DNA of 52,306 nucleotides from an uncultured Alphaproteobacteria bacterium. GTDB lineage: Bacteria; Pseudomonadota; Alphaproteobacteria; Rhodobacterales; Rhodobacteraceae. This document shows positions 44,128 to 52,306 of the stretch, one piece after another. How positions within the stretch are numbered: the stretch's first letter is position 1; each line of letters starts with the position of its first letter. The stretch spans positions 1 through 52,306 of the forward strand of contig CABZEW010000013.1 of NCBI GenBank assembly GCA_902524845.1, given 5' to 3'. Below the pieces are notes generated by a model. That model saw only the letters and a program-made list of their open reading frames with translations. It did not search any database and was not told the origin of the DNA. Position numbers and translations under genes: made by a program.

Positions 44128-45069
44128 TTGAATACGTTAGAAAGTCCAGAAGCGATACCAACAGGTTCCTTTAGAGATTTGTATGATCTTTTAAAGCCAC
44201 GAGTTATGTGGCTTGCCGTGTTCACTGCGGCTGTAGGAGTAATAATAGCCCCAACCCAAGACAATTTATTTCTATCCCTTATTATATTGCTTTGTATATC
44301 TTTAGGAGCCGGAGCTGCTGGGGTTTTAAATATGTGGTGGGATAAAGAAATTGATAATGTTATGGAGCGTACCAGTGGGCGGCCCCTACCAAACGAAAAA
44401 ATAAGCTCAGATGATGCCCTGGTATTTGGTCTAAGTCTTTCAATGTTTTCTGTTATGTTCCTGGGGTTGGTTTCCAATTGGTTGGCCGCTTTTCTTTTAG
44501 GCGCAACAATATTTTTCTATCTTGTTGTATATTCTGTTTTCTTAAAAAAAACCACGCCCCAAAACATTGTCATTGGGGGAGCTGCTGGTGCAATGCCCCC
44601 TTTAATCGGTTGGGTAGCGAGTACGGGAAGTCTTGCTTTAGAACCATTCTTATTATTTCTGTTTATATTTTTATGGACTCCCCCTCACTTTTGGTCGCTA
44701 GCAATAATAACAAAAGAGGATTACGCTAAAGCAAGTATTCCAATGTACCCAGTTCTATACGGAGTGGAAAAGACAAGAAAATCGATATTTACTTACACTA
44801 TAATATTAATAGCTTGTTCACAATTCATTGCTTTTACCTGGATAGGAGGTCCTCTATTTTTCTTGTTAAGTAATGCCTTGAACGTTGTTTTACTTCTCTC
44901 TGCTGTAAAGCTCGTCAGACCTCGTGAAAATGAAGGATATGAGAAAGAAAGAAGATTTTTTAAGTTCACAATTCTTTATCTTTTTTTATATTTTGGCTTT
45001 CTTGTATTAAGTAGCTTTGTACAAACTTTGAAAACTGGCATTTTAACAAACTGGCCGGTTCTATTCTAA
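44128..45069 (+). CDS. ctaB: Protoheme IX farnesyltransferase (heme O synthase)
   Basis: Membrane enzyme that farnesylates heme b to heme O for the oxidase; 313 residues with about eight or nine helices. Motifs: LLKPRVMWLAVFTAAVG, NMWWDKEIDNVMERTSGRPLP (Asp-rich prenyl site) and WTPPHFWSLAIITKEDYAKASIPMYP. TTG start with AAAGG 9 bases upstream; no ATG fits. It is 32 bases after coxB and 10 before the small CoxF gene, so it is one operon. Confidence 0.94.
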   Translation: MNTLESPEAIPTGSFRDLYDLLKPRVMWLAVFTAAVGVIIAPTQDNLFLSLIILLCISLGAGAAGVLNMWWDKEIDNVMERTSGRPLPNEKISSDDALVFGLSLSMFSVMFLGLVSNWLAAFLLGATIFFYLVVYSVFLKKTTPQNIVIGGAAGAMPPLIGWVASTGSLALEPFLLFLFIFLWTPPHFWSLAIITKEDYAKASIPMYPVLYGVEKTRKSIFTYTIILIACSQFIAFTWIGGPLFFLLSNALNVVLLLSAVKLVRPRENEGYEKERRFFKFTILYLFLYFGFLVLSSFVQTLKTGILTNWPVLF

Positions 45070-45079
45070 ACGTAGAGTT

Positions 45080-45265
45080 GTGAGAAGAGAATTGAAACAA
45101 TCAGAATTAAATAGAGGCACTGGAAATGCTAAAATAGGAATTTTATTATCCATAATAGTAGCGCTTATTTTCTCGGTAACTATAGTGAAACTAAAGCAAG
45201 GTGCATTAATGCAAGGTTATGACCACATTATTAGACAAGATATGTTAGGGAAAGATGGTGAATAA
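45080..45265 (+). CDS. Small membrane protein, CoxF-like oxidase assembly component
   Basis: 61 residues with one membrane helix (about 20-39) after a charged N-terminus; the C-terminus is short and polar. Nothing catalytic is visible. Its place between ctaB and ctaG is where Rhodobacterales carry the small coxF/ctaF gene, and that context is the main basis for the call. GTG start. It overlaps ctaG by 11 bases. Confidence 0.75.
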   Translation: MRRELKQSELNRGTGNAKIGILLSIIVALIFSVTIVKLKQGALMQGYDHIIRQDMLGKDGE

Positions 45266-45803
45266 GTCGTATAGATCAAATCGCACACCGATTTTTTTGG
45301 TTGGGCTGGTATGCTTAATGCTTTCAGCGTCATTCGCAGCAGTGCCGTTTTACGATTGGTTTTGCAAGGTTACAGGGTATGGGGGTACTCCGGAAATCTA
45401 TTCAGATACGTTTGATGGTTCCGTTTTAAATAAGACGATTAAAGTTCGTTTTGATGCATCAAAGGCTAAAGATATGCGTTGGAACTTCATACCCATGCAA
45501 AATGAGGTGGAGGTTAAAATCGGTGAAACAGCTCTGGTTTTTTATGAAGCACACAACCCAACGAATGAGACAATCTCTGGCCAAGCCAGCTTCAACGTGT
45601 TTCCATTTTCAGCGGGGAACTATTTCAGTAAAATTGATTGCTTTTGTTTCGTCGAGCAAACCTTGCAGCCGGGAGAAAAAGTCAAGATGCCAGTGACTTT
45701 TTATATTGACCCAGAAATTGTTGAAAATATTGAAACGAAGAATATAAAATCGCTGACGTTATCATATACTTTTTATAAGCTAAAAGATGAGATTAAATCA
45801 TAA
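45255..45803 (+). CDS. ctaG: Cytochrome c oxidase assembly protein CtaG (Cox11)
   Basis: Copper chaperone that delivers CuB to subunit I; 182 residues. One N-terminal membrane anchor (about 13-31), then a periplasmic Ig-like domain with VPFYDWFCKVTGYGGTP and the copper-binding Cys-x-Cys in KIDCFCFVEQTLQPGE. The conserved Cys in DWFCK is also present. ATG start inside the end of the coxF-like gene. coxC follows 25 bases later. Confidence 0.94.
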   Translation: MVNKSYRSNRTPIFLVGLVCLMLSASFAAVPFYDWFCKVTGYGGTPEIYSDTFDGSVLNKTIKVRFDASKAKDMRWNFIPMQNEVEVKIGETALVFYEAHNPTNETISGQASFNVFPFSAGNYFSKIDCFCFVEQTLQPGEKVKMPVTFYIDPEIVENIETKNIKSLTLSYTFYKLKDEIKS

Positions 45804-45828
45804 AACTTTAAGTCTAAGAGGATAAAAA

Positions 45829-46617
45829 ATGGCTCATGAAAAAAATCACGATTACCATATCATAAACCCAAGTTTGTGGCCATTCCTGAGTGCTCTTGGT
45901 GCTTTCATCCTTCTATTTGGAAGTGTGTTATTCATGCATGGAGGAACCGTTTTAATCGCAGCTCTGGGTCTATTGTTAGTCTTATACTGTATGTTTGCTT
46001 GGTGGTCGGACGTAGTTTTTGAAAGTAAGGATGGGGATCATACGCCAGTAGTTCAGATAGGTTTAAGATATGGAGTAATCATGTTCATAACATCTGAAGT
46101 GATGTTTTTTCTTGCTTGGTTCTGGACTTTTTTTAAACATGCACTGTACCCAATGGAGGCAGTGGGTGGAGTTTGGCCTCCAACCGGGATTGAGACGTTT
46201 GATCCGTGGCACCTTCCTTTGATAAACACATTAATTCTGCTTTGTTCAGGTGCAGCGGCCACATGGGCCCATCATGCAATAGCACACGAGAATGATAGGA
46301 AAGGATTAGAGAACGGCTTGATATTAGCAATTGGACTAGGTGCTCTTTTCACTGTATTCCAAATTTATGAATATACGCATGCCTCCTTCGCTTTTTCGGG
46401 TAATATTTATGGTGCTAGTTTTTTCATGGCTACTGGGTTTCATGGGTTCCATGTTCTGATAGGCACAATTTTTTTGCTGGTTTGCTTAATTAGGGCAAGA
46501 AAAGGTCATTTCTCTCCTGAAAGGCATATTGGATTTGAAGCAGCAGCTTGGTATTGGCATTTCGTTGATGTTGTTTGGCTTTTCCTATTTGCTGCAATCT
46601 ACATCTGGGGAGCTTAA
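45829..46617 (+). CDS. coxC: Cytochrome c oxidase subunit III
   Basis: 262 residues with seven membrane helices. [25 protein letters not shown], the conserved Glu in [38 protein letters not shown] and [14 protein letters not shown] are classical. The helix-3 Glu tunes proton uptake into the D channel in the family. ATG start with an AAGAGGA site upstream. Confidence 0.96.
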   Translation: MAHEKNHDYHIINPSLWPFLSALGAFILLFGSVLFMHGGTVLIAALGLLLVLYCMFAWWSDVVFESKDGDHTPVVQIGLRYGVIMFITSEVMFFLAWFWTFFKHALYPMEAVGGVWPPTGIETFDPWHLPLINTLILLCSGAAATWAHHAIAHENDRKGLENGLILAIGLGALFTVFQIYEYTHASFAFSGNIYGASFFMATGFHGFHVLIGTIFLLVCLIRARKGHFSPERHIGFEAAAWYWHFVDVVWLFLFAAIYIWGA

Positions 46618-46640
46618 CGGCGCCTGAAAATTTAAACAAA

Positions 46641-47303
46641 ATGAACAAAAAGTGGGTTTTCTTTGTATTTATAGCAATACCTGGGCTTTTGGTGTTGCTT
46701 TCTTTAGGCGTTTGGCAGACAAAGAGACTTGCTTGGAAGGAATCTCTTTTAGAAAATATAAATTATAATTTGAGTTCAGAGCCGGCATTTCTTTCCAACA
46801 GTGTAAAAAAATCAGAACACAATTACAAAATGGTGAAGGTAAAAGGTGCCTTGGAGCCTAGGTCAATTTTTATTCTAACTCCGGTTAAAGGATCTGGAGC
46901 AGGCTTCCGGGTGATTTCGCCTTTCAAACTAGTAGATGGTGGTAAAATACTTATAGACAGGGGAGTTATAAAAGAAAAAGATAAATCCTTTTTAAAAACC
47001 TCAGGGCAACAAAGTTTAGTAAAAGGGTACCTGTCATGGCCAAATGAGACTGATTACTTCACACCGGAGCCCAACTTTACTCGTAATATATGGTTTTCGA
47101 GGGATCTAGAAAAAATGGCGAACTTTCTTGAAACTCAACCAATATTAGTAGTTTTAACCGAAAATCGTCTCGACCCAACTATAAAAATGCAAGATCCTAC
47201 TAATGACATACCGAACAACCATCTTCAATATGCCATCACTTGGTTTATGATGGCGATTTTATGGTTTGGTATGAGTGTGTACTTCGTATATAAAAAAGAT
47301 TAG
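46641..47303 (+). CDS. SURF1 family oxidase assembly protein
   Basis: About 220 residues with two membrane helices, one at each end (about 5-25 and 195-215), framing a periplasmic domain; SURF1/Shy1 proteins bind heme a for insertion into subunit I. SLGVWQTKRLAWKESLL after helix 1, ILIDRGVI, and NNHLQYAITWFMMAI in helix 2 are the conserved blocks. ATG 46641; an earlier in-frame ATG at 46575 lies inside coxC. thrC begins 18 bases later. Confidence 0.92.
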   Translation: MNKKWVFFVFIAIPGLLVLLSLGVWQTKRLAWKESLLENINYNLSSEPAFLSNSVKKSEHNYKMVKVKGALEPRSIFILTPVKGSGAGFRVISPFKLVDGGKILIDRGVIKEKDKSFLKTSGQQSLVKGYLSWPNETDYFTPEPNFTRNIWFSRDLEKMANFLETQPILVVLTENRLDPTIKMQDPTNDIPNNHLQYAITWFMMAILWFGMSVYFVYKKD

Positions 47304-47321
47304 AAGAAAGAAGATTGAGTA

Positions 47322-48722
47322 ATGTTGTACCATTCGACGAGAGGATTAGACGGCTCAAAGAACTTCAGTGAAGTTTTACACTCAGGATTAGCTGGGGATG
47401 GGGGTCTCTTTGTTCCAAAATTTATACCAAAACTAAATATGGAAACCATAAATGAGTGGAGACATCTCAGTTATGAAGAACTTTCTTTCGAAATAATATC
47501 GTTGTTTTCTGGTGACTGCTTTAGTAAGTCAGAACTAATTGAAATCGTGAATAATTCCTATTCTGGATTTCAGAGCGAGTTAAAAAGCCCTTTAATAAAA
47601 TTAGAAAATAATCATTATTTTCTTGAATTATTTCATGGCCCCACGCTAGCTTTTAAAGACTTTGCGATGCAAGTAATAGCAAAAATGTTTGCAAAGACGC
47701 TCCAAAAGAAAAATTCTATTATTAATATTGTAACAGCAACTTCTGGCGACACAGGTTCTGCTGCCGTTGAAGCTTTTAAAAATGTATCAAATGTCAATTT
47801 ATATGTCCTCTATCCGCATGAAAGGATTTCTCGAATACAAAGAGTGCAAATGACTACTTCGAATGCCAAGAATGTAAAAGTGTTTGCTGTGAAAGGAACT
47901 TTCGATGATTGTCAGTCAATAGTGAAGAGACTGTTTTCGGACAAAGGGCTTGTAAATGATGTCAACTTATCTGGCGTGAATTCAATTAACTGGGTACGGA
48001 TACTGGTTCAGTCGATTTACTATTTTTCTGCTTTCTATCAAATTAAAGATCATTCTGACAGAAGGGTGAGTTTTAGTGTTCCGACCGGTAATTTTGGAGA
48101 TGCTTATGCCGGGTATCTTGCAAAAAAAATGGGTTTACCAATAAACAAAATTATTGTTGCTACAAATAAAAATGACATTTTGGATCGGGTTTTTAAAACT
48201 GGCATTTATAAAAGCGATAGCGTTAGCAAAACTTTATCCCCTTCTATGGATATCCAAGTTGCTTCCAATTTTGAAAGATTGCTATTTGATCTTTTGAATA
48301 ATGACGCTAATGAGGTCGGCAAGCTTATGAATAAACTTGCAAGCAAGGGTAGCTTTGAGGTTGACAAAATATTAAAATCACAGATTTCAAAAGACTTTTC
48401 TAGTGGTGCGGTGACTGACAAGGATACAGTCGCAACAATAAATCAATTTTTTAATGCGAGAGGGATCACATTGTGTCCTCACAGTGCAATTGGGGTGAGG
48501 GTAGCACAACATTTAGTCAAGGGAGAAGAAACTGTTATTTCACTTGGGACTGCACATCCAGCAAAATTTAAAGAGACTGTCGAGACTGCATTAGATATGA
48601 CTATACCAGTCCCACTTGTACTCAAGGATCTTATAAAAAAACAGGAAAGTGTAAAAGTGATATGTCCAGACACGGACCTAGTTGCAGAGGAAATAAGAAG
48701 CAGCTATTTGAGAACGAATTAA
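47322..48722 (+). CDS. thrC: Threonine synthase
   Basis: PLP enzyme converting O-phosphohomoserine to threonine; 466 residues, the long bacterial/yeast-type class. N-terminal MLYHSTRG and AGDGGLFVP, PLP Lys112 in LAFKDFAMQ, phosphate loop TATSGDTGSAAVEAF, SVPTGNFGDAYAGYLAKKMG and LGTAHPAKF. ATG start with AGAAAGAAG upstream. The order surf1-thrC after the cox genes is typical of Rhodobacterales; the M16 peptidase gene often found next is absent here. Confidence 0.95.
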   Translation: MLYHSTRGLDGSKNFSEVLHSGLAGDGGLFVPKFIPKLNMETINEWRHLSYEELSFEIISLFSGDCFSKSELIEIVNNSYSGFQSELKSPLIKLENNHYFLELFHGPTLAFKDFAMQVIAKMFAKTLQKKNSIINIVTATSGDTGSAAVEAFKNVSNVNLYVLYPHERISRIQRVQMTTSNAKNVKVFAVKGTFDDCQSIVKRLFSDKGLVNDVNLSGVNSINWVRILVQSIYYFSAFYQIKDHSDRRVSFSVPTGNFGDAYAGYLAKKMGLPINKIIVATNKNDILDRVFKTGIYKSDSVSKTLSPSMDIQVASNFERLLFDLLNNDANEVGKLMNKLASKGSFEVDKILKSQISKDFSSGAVTDKDTVATINQFFNARGITLCPHSAIGVRVAQHLVKGEETVISLGTAHPAKFKETVETALDMTIPVPLVLKDLIKKQESVKVICPDTDLVAEEIRSSYLRTN

Positions 48723-48747
48723 GTATCTAGAAAGTAAGACCTTTGGA

Positions 48748-49329
48748 ATGATTTTTGGTAAGTCAGAGCTTGTATTAAAAGCGCAGAACGTAGACTTGAG
48801 AGCGCCACATTACGGTGATTTTGAGCAATGGCGTGAGCTCAGAGAGAATAGCAAAGCATTTTTAGAGCTATGGGAACCAAAAAGAGGTAATGATTTTTTT
48901 AAACGTAATGCATTTAATAATAGGGTTAAGTGGGCGAAAAAAAGCGCTAACGCTGAACAGGCCTATCAATTTTTCATTTTTGATAAATATAAGACTTTAT
49001 TAGGATCCATTACTATTGAAAACATTAGAAAGGGGCCTTCTAATGCGGCAACATTGGGGTATTGGCTAGGTAAACAATACACAGGAAAAGGTTTTATGAG
49101 GGAAGCGGTTTTGACTATTGTAGAATTTTCTTTTATTAAATTGAACATTTCAAGGCTTGAGGCTGCCACGTTGTCAGAAAACAGATCTTCTAGAAGATTG
49201 CTTGAAAAGGTCGGTTTTAAATATGAAGGAGTAGGACAAAGCTACCTACAAATAAATGGTCGTTGGAGAAACCACGTTTTATATGGACTGTTAAGAAATG
49301 ACAGAAGAGGCCAAGTGGGAGAGAGCTAA
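48748..49329 (+). CDS. GNAT N-acetyltransferase, RimJ/RimL-like
   Basis: 193 residues. LRAPHYGDFEQWRELREN at the start, the acetyl-CoA pyrophosphate loop GYWLGKQYTGKGFMREAVLTIVEF, and LEAATLSENRSSRRLLEKVGFKYEG are the RimJ/RimL pattern. The likely job is acetylation of a ribosomal-protein N-terminus, though small-molecule targets cannot be excluded. ATG start with TTTGGA upstream; 3 bases before the FAD-linked oxidase gene. Confidence 0.87.
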   Translation: MIFGKSELVLKAQNVDLRAPHYGDFEQWRELRENSKAFLELWEPKRGNDFFKRNAFNNRVKWAKKSANAEQAYQFFIFDKYKTLLGSITIENIRKGPSNAATLGYWLGKQYTGKGFMREAVLTIVEFSFIKLNISRLEAATLSENRSSRRLLEKVGFKYEGVGQSYLQINGRWRNHVLYGLLRNDRRGQVGES

Positions 49330-49332
49330 AAA

Positions 49333-50760
49333 ATGAAAAAAGATAAAGATTACTTTAAGTTTATTGAAAATATTAGAGATACTATTTCCCCCAGCATTAT
49401 TTCGGAGATATCTCCCTCCTACCTATCTGAACCTCGTGGTTTATACTGGAACGAATCTCTACATATAATTAAGCCTAGATCTACTAAAGAAGTTTCTGAC
49501 TGTTTAAGACTTGCCACTAAACATAAGATTGGTGTCGTTCCTTGGAGTGGTGGCACGGGACTGGTGGGAGGTCAGATAGCTTCGGACAAATATCATGTAA
49601 CTTTGTCCTTAGAAAAAATGAATAAGATTAGGAATTTTTCTTCTATAAACCAGTCGATAGAAGTAGAAGCCGGTGTTATTTTGGAGTCGGTCCACGAATT
49701 TGTGGGCAAGAAAAGTTTCCTTTTTCCTTTATCAATGGCATCAAAGGGGTCATGCTGTATAGGTGGAAATTTAGCCACAAATGCTGGAGGAATAGGAGTT
49801 TTAAAATATGGAAATGCTAGAGATCTTTGCCTGGGACTGGAAGTTGTTTTGGCTGACGGCTCTATAATAAACGATATTAAGACACTTAAAAAAGATAACA
49901 CCGGTTATGATTTGAAAAACCTTTTTATTGGATCCGAGGGATCTCTAGGTATAATCACTAGAGCTGTTTTGAGGCTTTTTCCAGCTCTAGAAAACAGAAT
50001 TGTGGCTTTTTTCGGAGTGCCAAACTTTAACTCAGCTTTAAAAAGTTATATAGAGATATCTAGAAGGTTCGGGCAGAGCCTACAAGCCTTTGAACTAATT
50101 AGCGATGAGGGGCTAAAGTTTCTTGAAGAAACAAAAATGACTCAATCAGTGGTTAAAGAAAATAGGTCACAATGGTATCTGCTTGTGGAGTTGGGTTTCA
50201 ATAGCAATGCATTGGAGCAAGAGGTATTTGAGACTTTGGACGATCTTTATAATAGAGAAATTATCTTAGACGTTATCCTTGGTGATACAGAATCCAAAGC
50301 AAGAAAGTTATGGAAAATGAGAGAGGATATCCCTGAGGCAAATAAAAAGGTTGGAGCGATCTCGTCACATGATATCTCATTGCCATTAGAAAATATGGAA
50401 AGTTTTATAAATAAAAGCCTTTATGAAATAAAAAAAATAAATAGATTTTTAAGAGTAAATTGCTTTGGTCATATGGGAGACGGAAACTTGCACTTCAATA
50501 TCTTTCCTCCCAATAAGGAAAGTAATTCAAGATATATGGATATTAAGCCCAAACTAGTTGAAATTATAAACAACAATTGCAAAAGATTGGAAGGATCATT
50601 TAGTGCAGAGCATGGAGTTGGTCGATTAAAAGTTAAAGATTTAAAACAATATTGTGACCCAGGAAAATTTGATGTAATGTGTCAGATAAAGAAGGCCTTC
50701 GACCCTTTGGCTCTTCTGAACCCTGGAGTTATCTTAAGGCAGCATACTCACGAAAAATAA
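49333..50760 (+). CDS. FAD-linked oxidase, GlcD/D-2-hydroxyglutarate dehydrogenase-like
   Basis: 475-residue flavoprotein of the VAO/PCMH fold. The FAD pyrophosphate loop is VPWSGGTGLVGGQ, followed by GGNLATNAGGIGVLKYG and GSEGSLGIITRAVLRLFP; the C-terminal cap has the metal site FGHMGDGNLHFN and EHGVGRLK. These mark 2-hydroxyacid dehydrogenases of the GlcD/D2HGDH/D-LDH set. Glycolate oxidase is less likely because glcE and glcF are not next to it. ATG start, probably cotranscribed with both neighbouring GNAT genes. Confidence 0.88.
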   Translation: MKKDKDYFKFIENIRDTISPSIISEISPSYLSEPRGLYWNESLHIIKPRSTKEVSDCLRLATKHKIGVVPWSGGTGLVGGQIASDKYHVTLSLEKMNKIRNFSSINQSIEVEAGVILESVHEFVGKKSFLFPLSMASKGSCCIGGNLATNAGGIGVLKYGNARDLCLGLEVVLADGSIINDIKTLKKDNTGYDLKNLFIGSEGSLGIITRAVLRLFPALENRIVAFFGVPNFNSALKSYIEISRRFGQSLQAFELISDEGLKFLEETKMTQSVVKENRSQWYLLVELGFNSNALEQEVFETLDDLYNREIILDVILGDTESKARKLWKMREDIPEANKKVGAISSHDISLPLENMESFINKSLYEIKKINRFLRVNCFGHMGDGNLHFNIFPPNKESNSRYMDIKPKLVEIINNNCKRLEGSFSAEHGVGRLKVKDLKQYCDPGKFDVMCQIKKAFDPLALLNPGVILRQHTHEK

Positions 50761-50771
50761 ACTAAAGACTA

Positions 50772-51287
50772 ATGAAAAGCATTCATTACAATCTTAGATT
50801 ATTACTAGAGACCAAAAAAGACCTAATCGAAGTTGAACAACTATTGGATCTAGTATTCACACCTAGAAGAAAGCTTCTTAGCTCATATCAGTTGCGAAGT
50901 TCAGCTAACAAAGTAAACAAGCTTTCTTATGTCATAAAAGACTCTTCAGATAGTGTTGTAGGCTCTATAAGGTTTTGGAATATCAAGATAGATAGGCATA
51001 ATAGCAGAGGTCTTCTTCTAGGGCCTCTTGCTATCCATCCAATTTACCAAAGCGAAGGGCTAGGTGAGAGATTAATTTTGAATTGTATAGAAAAAGCTTC
51101 TGCAGACAATTGGAATTGGGTTATCTTGGTTGGAGATATTAGCTATTATTCAAAATTTGGTTTCAGTAAAACTCTGACTCATGGAATATCTCTTGGTGAT
51201 GGGCATGATGATGAAAGATTATTAGGGCTAGATATAAACGAAAGTTTTCTAAACGAAGCGAAGGGTATTCTAATTAAAACTAAATAG
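50772..51287 (+). CDS. GNAT N-acetyltransferase, YhbS-like
   Basis: 171 residues. LLLGPLAIHPIYQSEGLGERLILNCIEKA is the acetyl-CoA site, followed by VILVGDISYYSKFGF, the usual YhbS/COG3153 pattern. Substrate unknown. ATG start, 11 bases after the FAD-linked oxidase; its end is 18 bases from the convergent lysC stop. Confidence 0.87.
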   Translation: MKSIHYNLRLLLETKKDLIEVEQLLDLVFTPRRKLLSSYQLRSSANKVNKLSYVIKDSSDSVVGSIRFWNIKIDRHNSRGLLLGPLAIHPIYQSEGLGERLILNCIEKASADNWNWVILVGDISYYSKFGFSKTLTHGISLGDGHDDERLLGLDINESFLNEAKGILIKTK

Positions 51288-51305
51288 AGCCTTTAGGGCA
51301 TTAAC

Positions 51306-52306
51306 TTATAGATTTTGCAAATTGAAGGCGTCATGAAGACTTCTTACTGCTAGTTCCAAATATTTTCTTTCTATTAAAACTGAGAGCTTTATTTCCGAAG
51401 TTGAGATTACGTTAATGTTGATATTTTCCTCGTATAAAGTTTCGAACATTTTTTGAGCAACACCAGCGTGTGTTTTCATTCCAATTCCAACAATTGAAAC
51501 TTTTGCTAAATTTTTATTCTCAATGAGACGCTCATAAGAAATCAAATTGTTTTCCTTCGCATTCGATATGGCTTTCTTTGCCATGTCTAGATCAGCTACA
51601 GGACATGAGAAGGTAATATTGGTTGAGCCAGTTTCGGTATTACTTTGAACAATCATATCAATATTTACTCCTGAGTTCGCTAACGGTCCAAAGATCTTTG
51701 CTGCTACCCCAGGCTTATCTTCTATGTTTGTAAGCGTTAATTGGGACTGATTTTTTTGGAATGCTATTCCAGATACAATATTTTTCTCCATGATTTCCTC
51801 TTCATCACATACGAGTGTTCCTTCTTCATTAGAAAAACTGTTTAATACCGTTATAGGTACTTTATGTCGCATTGCAAGCTCCACTGCTCTAGTCTGTAAC
51901 ACATTGGCTCCCAGTGACGCCATTTCCAGCATTTCTTCGAATGAAATTTTTTTTAATTTGGATGCATTTTTCTTAATTCTTGGGTCTGTAGTATAAATAC
52001 CTGACACATCTGTATATATATCGCATCGTTTTGCATCTATGGCAGCGGCTATCGCAACAGCTGATGTATCAGAGCCACCTCTCCCAAGTGTCGTGATCCT
52101 TCCACTTTGCTCTATTCCTTGGAATCCAGAAATCACCGCGACTTTAGTTCCCCCATTAAATGCATCAACAATCTTCCGCGTATCAATTTCTTCGATTCTT
52201 GCATTTGAATGAAAGTTGTTTGTTATTACTGGAAGTTGCCACCCACGCCAACTTCTAGAGGAAATACCAATACTATTAAGTGCAATAGCTAAAAGAGAGG
52301 ACGATA
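51306..52306 (-). CDS. lysC: Aspartate kinase, C-terminal part (5' end outside window)
   Basis: First enzyme of the aspartate pathway to lysine, threonine and methionine. The frame is open through the right edge; visible are LLAIALNSIGISSRSWRGWQLP, VAVISGFQGI, TTLGRGGSDTSAVAIAAAI, CDIYTDVSGIYTTDPRI and ISFEEMLEMASLGANVLQTRAVE of the kinase domain, then two C-terminal ACT domains (LTNIEDKPGVAAKIFGPLA; VSIVGIGMKTHAGVAQKMF) that bind feedback inhibitors. A GTG at 52136 is internal, not a start. It works in the same pathway as thrC at 47-49 kb but is on the other strand. Confidence 0.94.
   Translation of the reverse strand, partial: SSSLLAIALNSIGISSRSWRGWQLPVITNNFHSNARIEEIDTRKIVDAFNGGTKVAVISGFQGIEQSGRITTLGRGGSDTSAVAIAAAIDAKRCDIYTDVSGIYTTDPRIKKNASKLKKISFEEMLEMASLGANVLQTRAVELAMRHKVPITVLNSFSNEEGTLVCDEEEIMEKNIVSGIAFQKNQSQLTLTNIEDKPGVAAKIFGPLANSGVNIDMIVQSNTETGSTNITFSCPVADLDMAKKAISNAKENNLISYERLIENKNLAKVSIVGIGMKTHAGVAQKMFETLYEENININVISTSEIKLSVLIERKYLELAVRSLHDAFNLQNL

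Noticed and set aside
52134-52136. GTG 52136 as the start of a short aspartate-kinase-like gene
   Set aside because: The frame continues upstream to the window edge with clear aspartate kinase motifs, so the codon is internal.

Overview
The window is a dense, AT-rich (roughly 36-38% G+C by eye) stretch of bacterial chromosome. Nearly all of it is housekeeping coding sequence. Several gene orders are ones I know from Rhodobacterales-type Alphaproteobacteria: SDR-uvrC-pgsA-moaD-moaE; ffh-chorismate mutase-rpsP-rimM-trmD-rplS-rpmE; coxB-ctaB-coxF-ctaG-coxC-surf1-thrC without coxA; and rpsU/quinone oxidoreductase/TrcR. MipZ, a plant-type GshA and a PyrC-prime-like partner of PyrB point the same way. 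The low G+C, gaps of 0-30 bases, many TTG/GTG starts and overlapping convergent gene ends suggest a streamlined marine member of that group. The taxonomic placement is inference from gene content and order, not from a search.

Layout. 1-3178: the end of glutaryl-CoA dehydrogenase, then a minus-strand ABC-2 exporter pair and a Tas-like aldo/keto reductase. 3315-8081: a plus-strand run of sppA, a pteridine-reductase-like SDR, uvrC, pgsA, moaD and moaE. 8095-14000: ubiA (minus), rsmE and gshA (plus), then plsY, a pseudo-dihydroorotase and pyrB (minus). 14076-20330: a degenerate uracil-DNA-glycosylase-like protein, moaB, and an RND efflux adaptor with its pump. 20338-27664: a DsbD-N-like periplasmic protein, YqgE/AlgH, a Sua5-type enzyme, an acyl-CoA dehydrogenase with an MBL hydrolase, rpsU, a PIG3-type quinone oxidoreductase and TrcR. 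27684-29839 (minus): an SDR lacking the catalytic Lys, an RsmC-like methyltransferase and clpS. 30039-36429: a D-Ala-D-Ala carboxypeptidase (plus), mipZ (minus), then the long minus-strand translation operon led by ffh. 36565-42953: trhO and zapE (plus) converge on topA-rnr (minus). 43202-50760 and on: the cytochrome oxidase assembly operon, thrC, two GNATs and an FAD-linked oxidase. The window closes inside lysC (minus).

No rRNA, tRNA, insertion sequence, prophage, CRISPR array or plasmid-type module was recognised. No gene-free stretch reaches 300 bases; the longest is about 248 bases between topA and coxB.

I did not find a clear new multi-gene system. The strongest anomaly is the topA-rnr junction: the conserved start of RNase R lies in the -1 frame directly after an A-AAA-AAA heptamer at the topA stop, with no ATG, GTG or TTG start for the full domain. 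Others are a cysteine-free UDG-like protein, a dihydroorotase lacking key metal and catalytic residues, an SDR with Cys in place of the active-site Lys, and ribosomal protein S16 with a decapeptide-repeat acidic tail.
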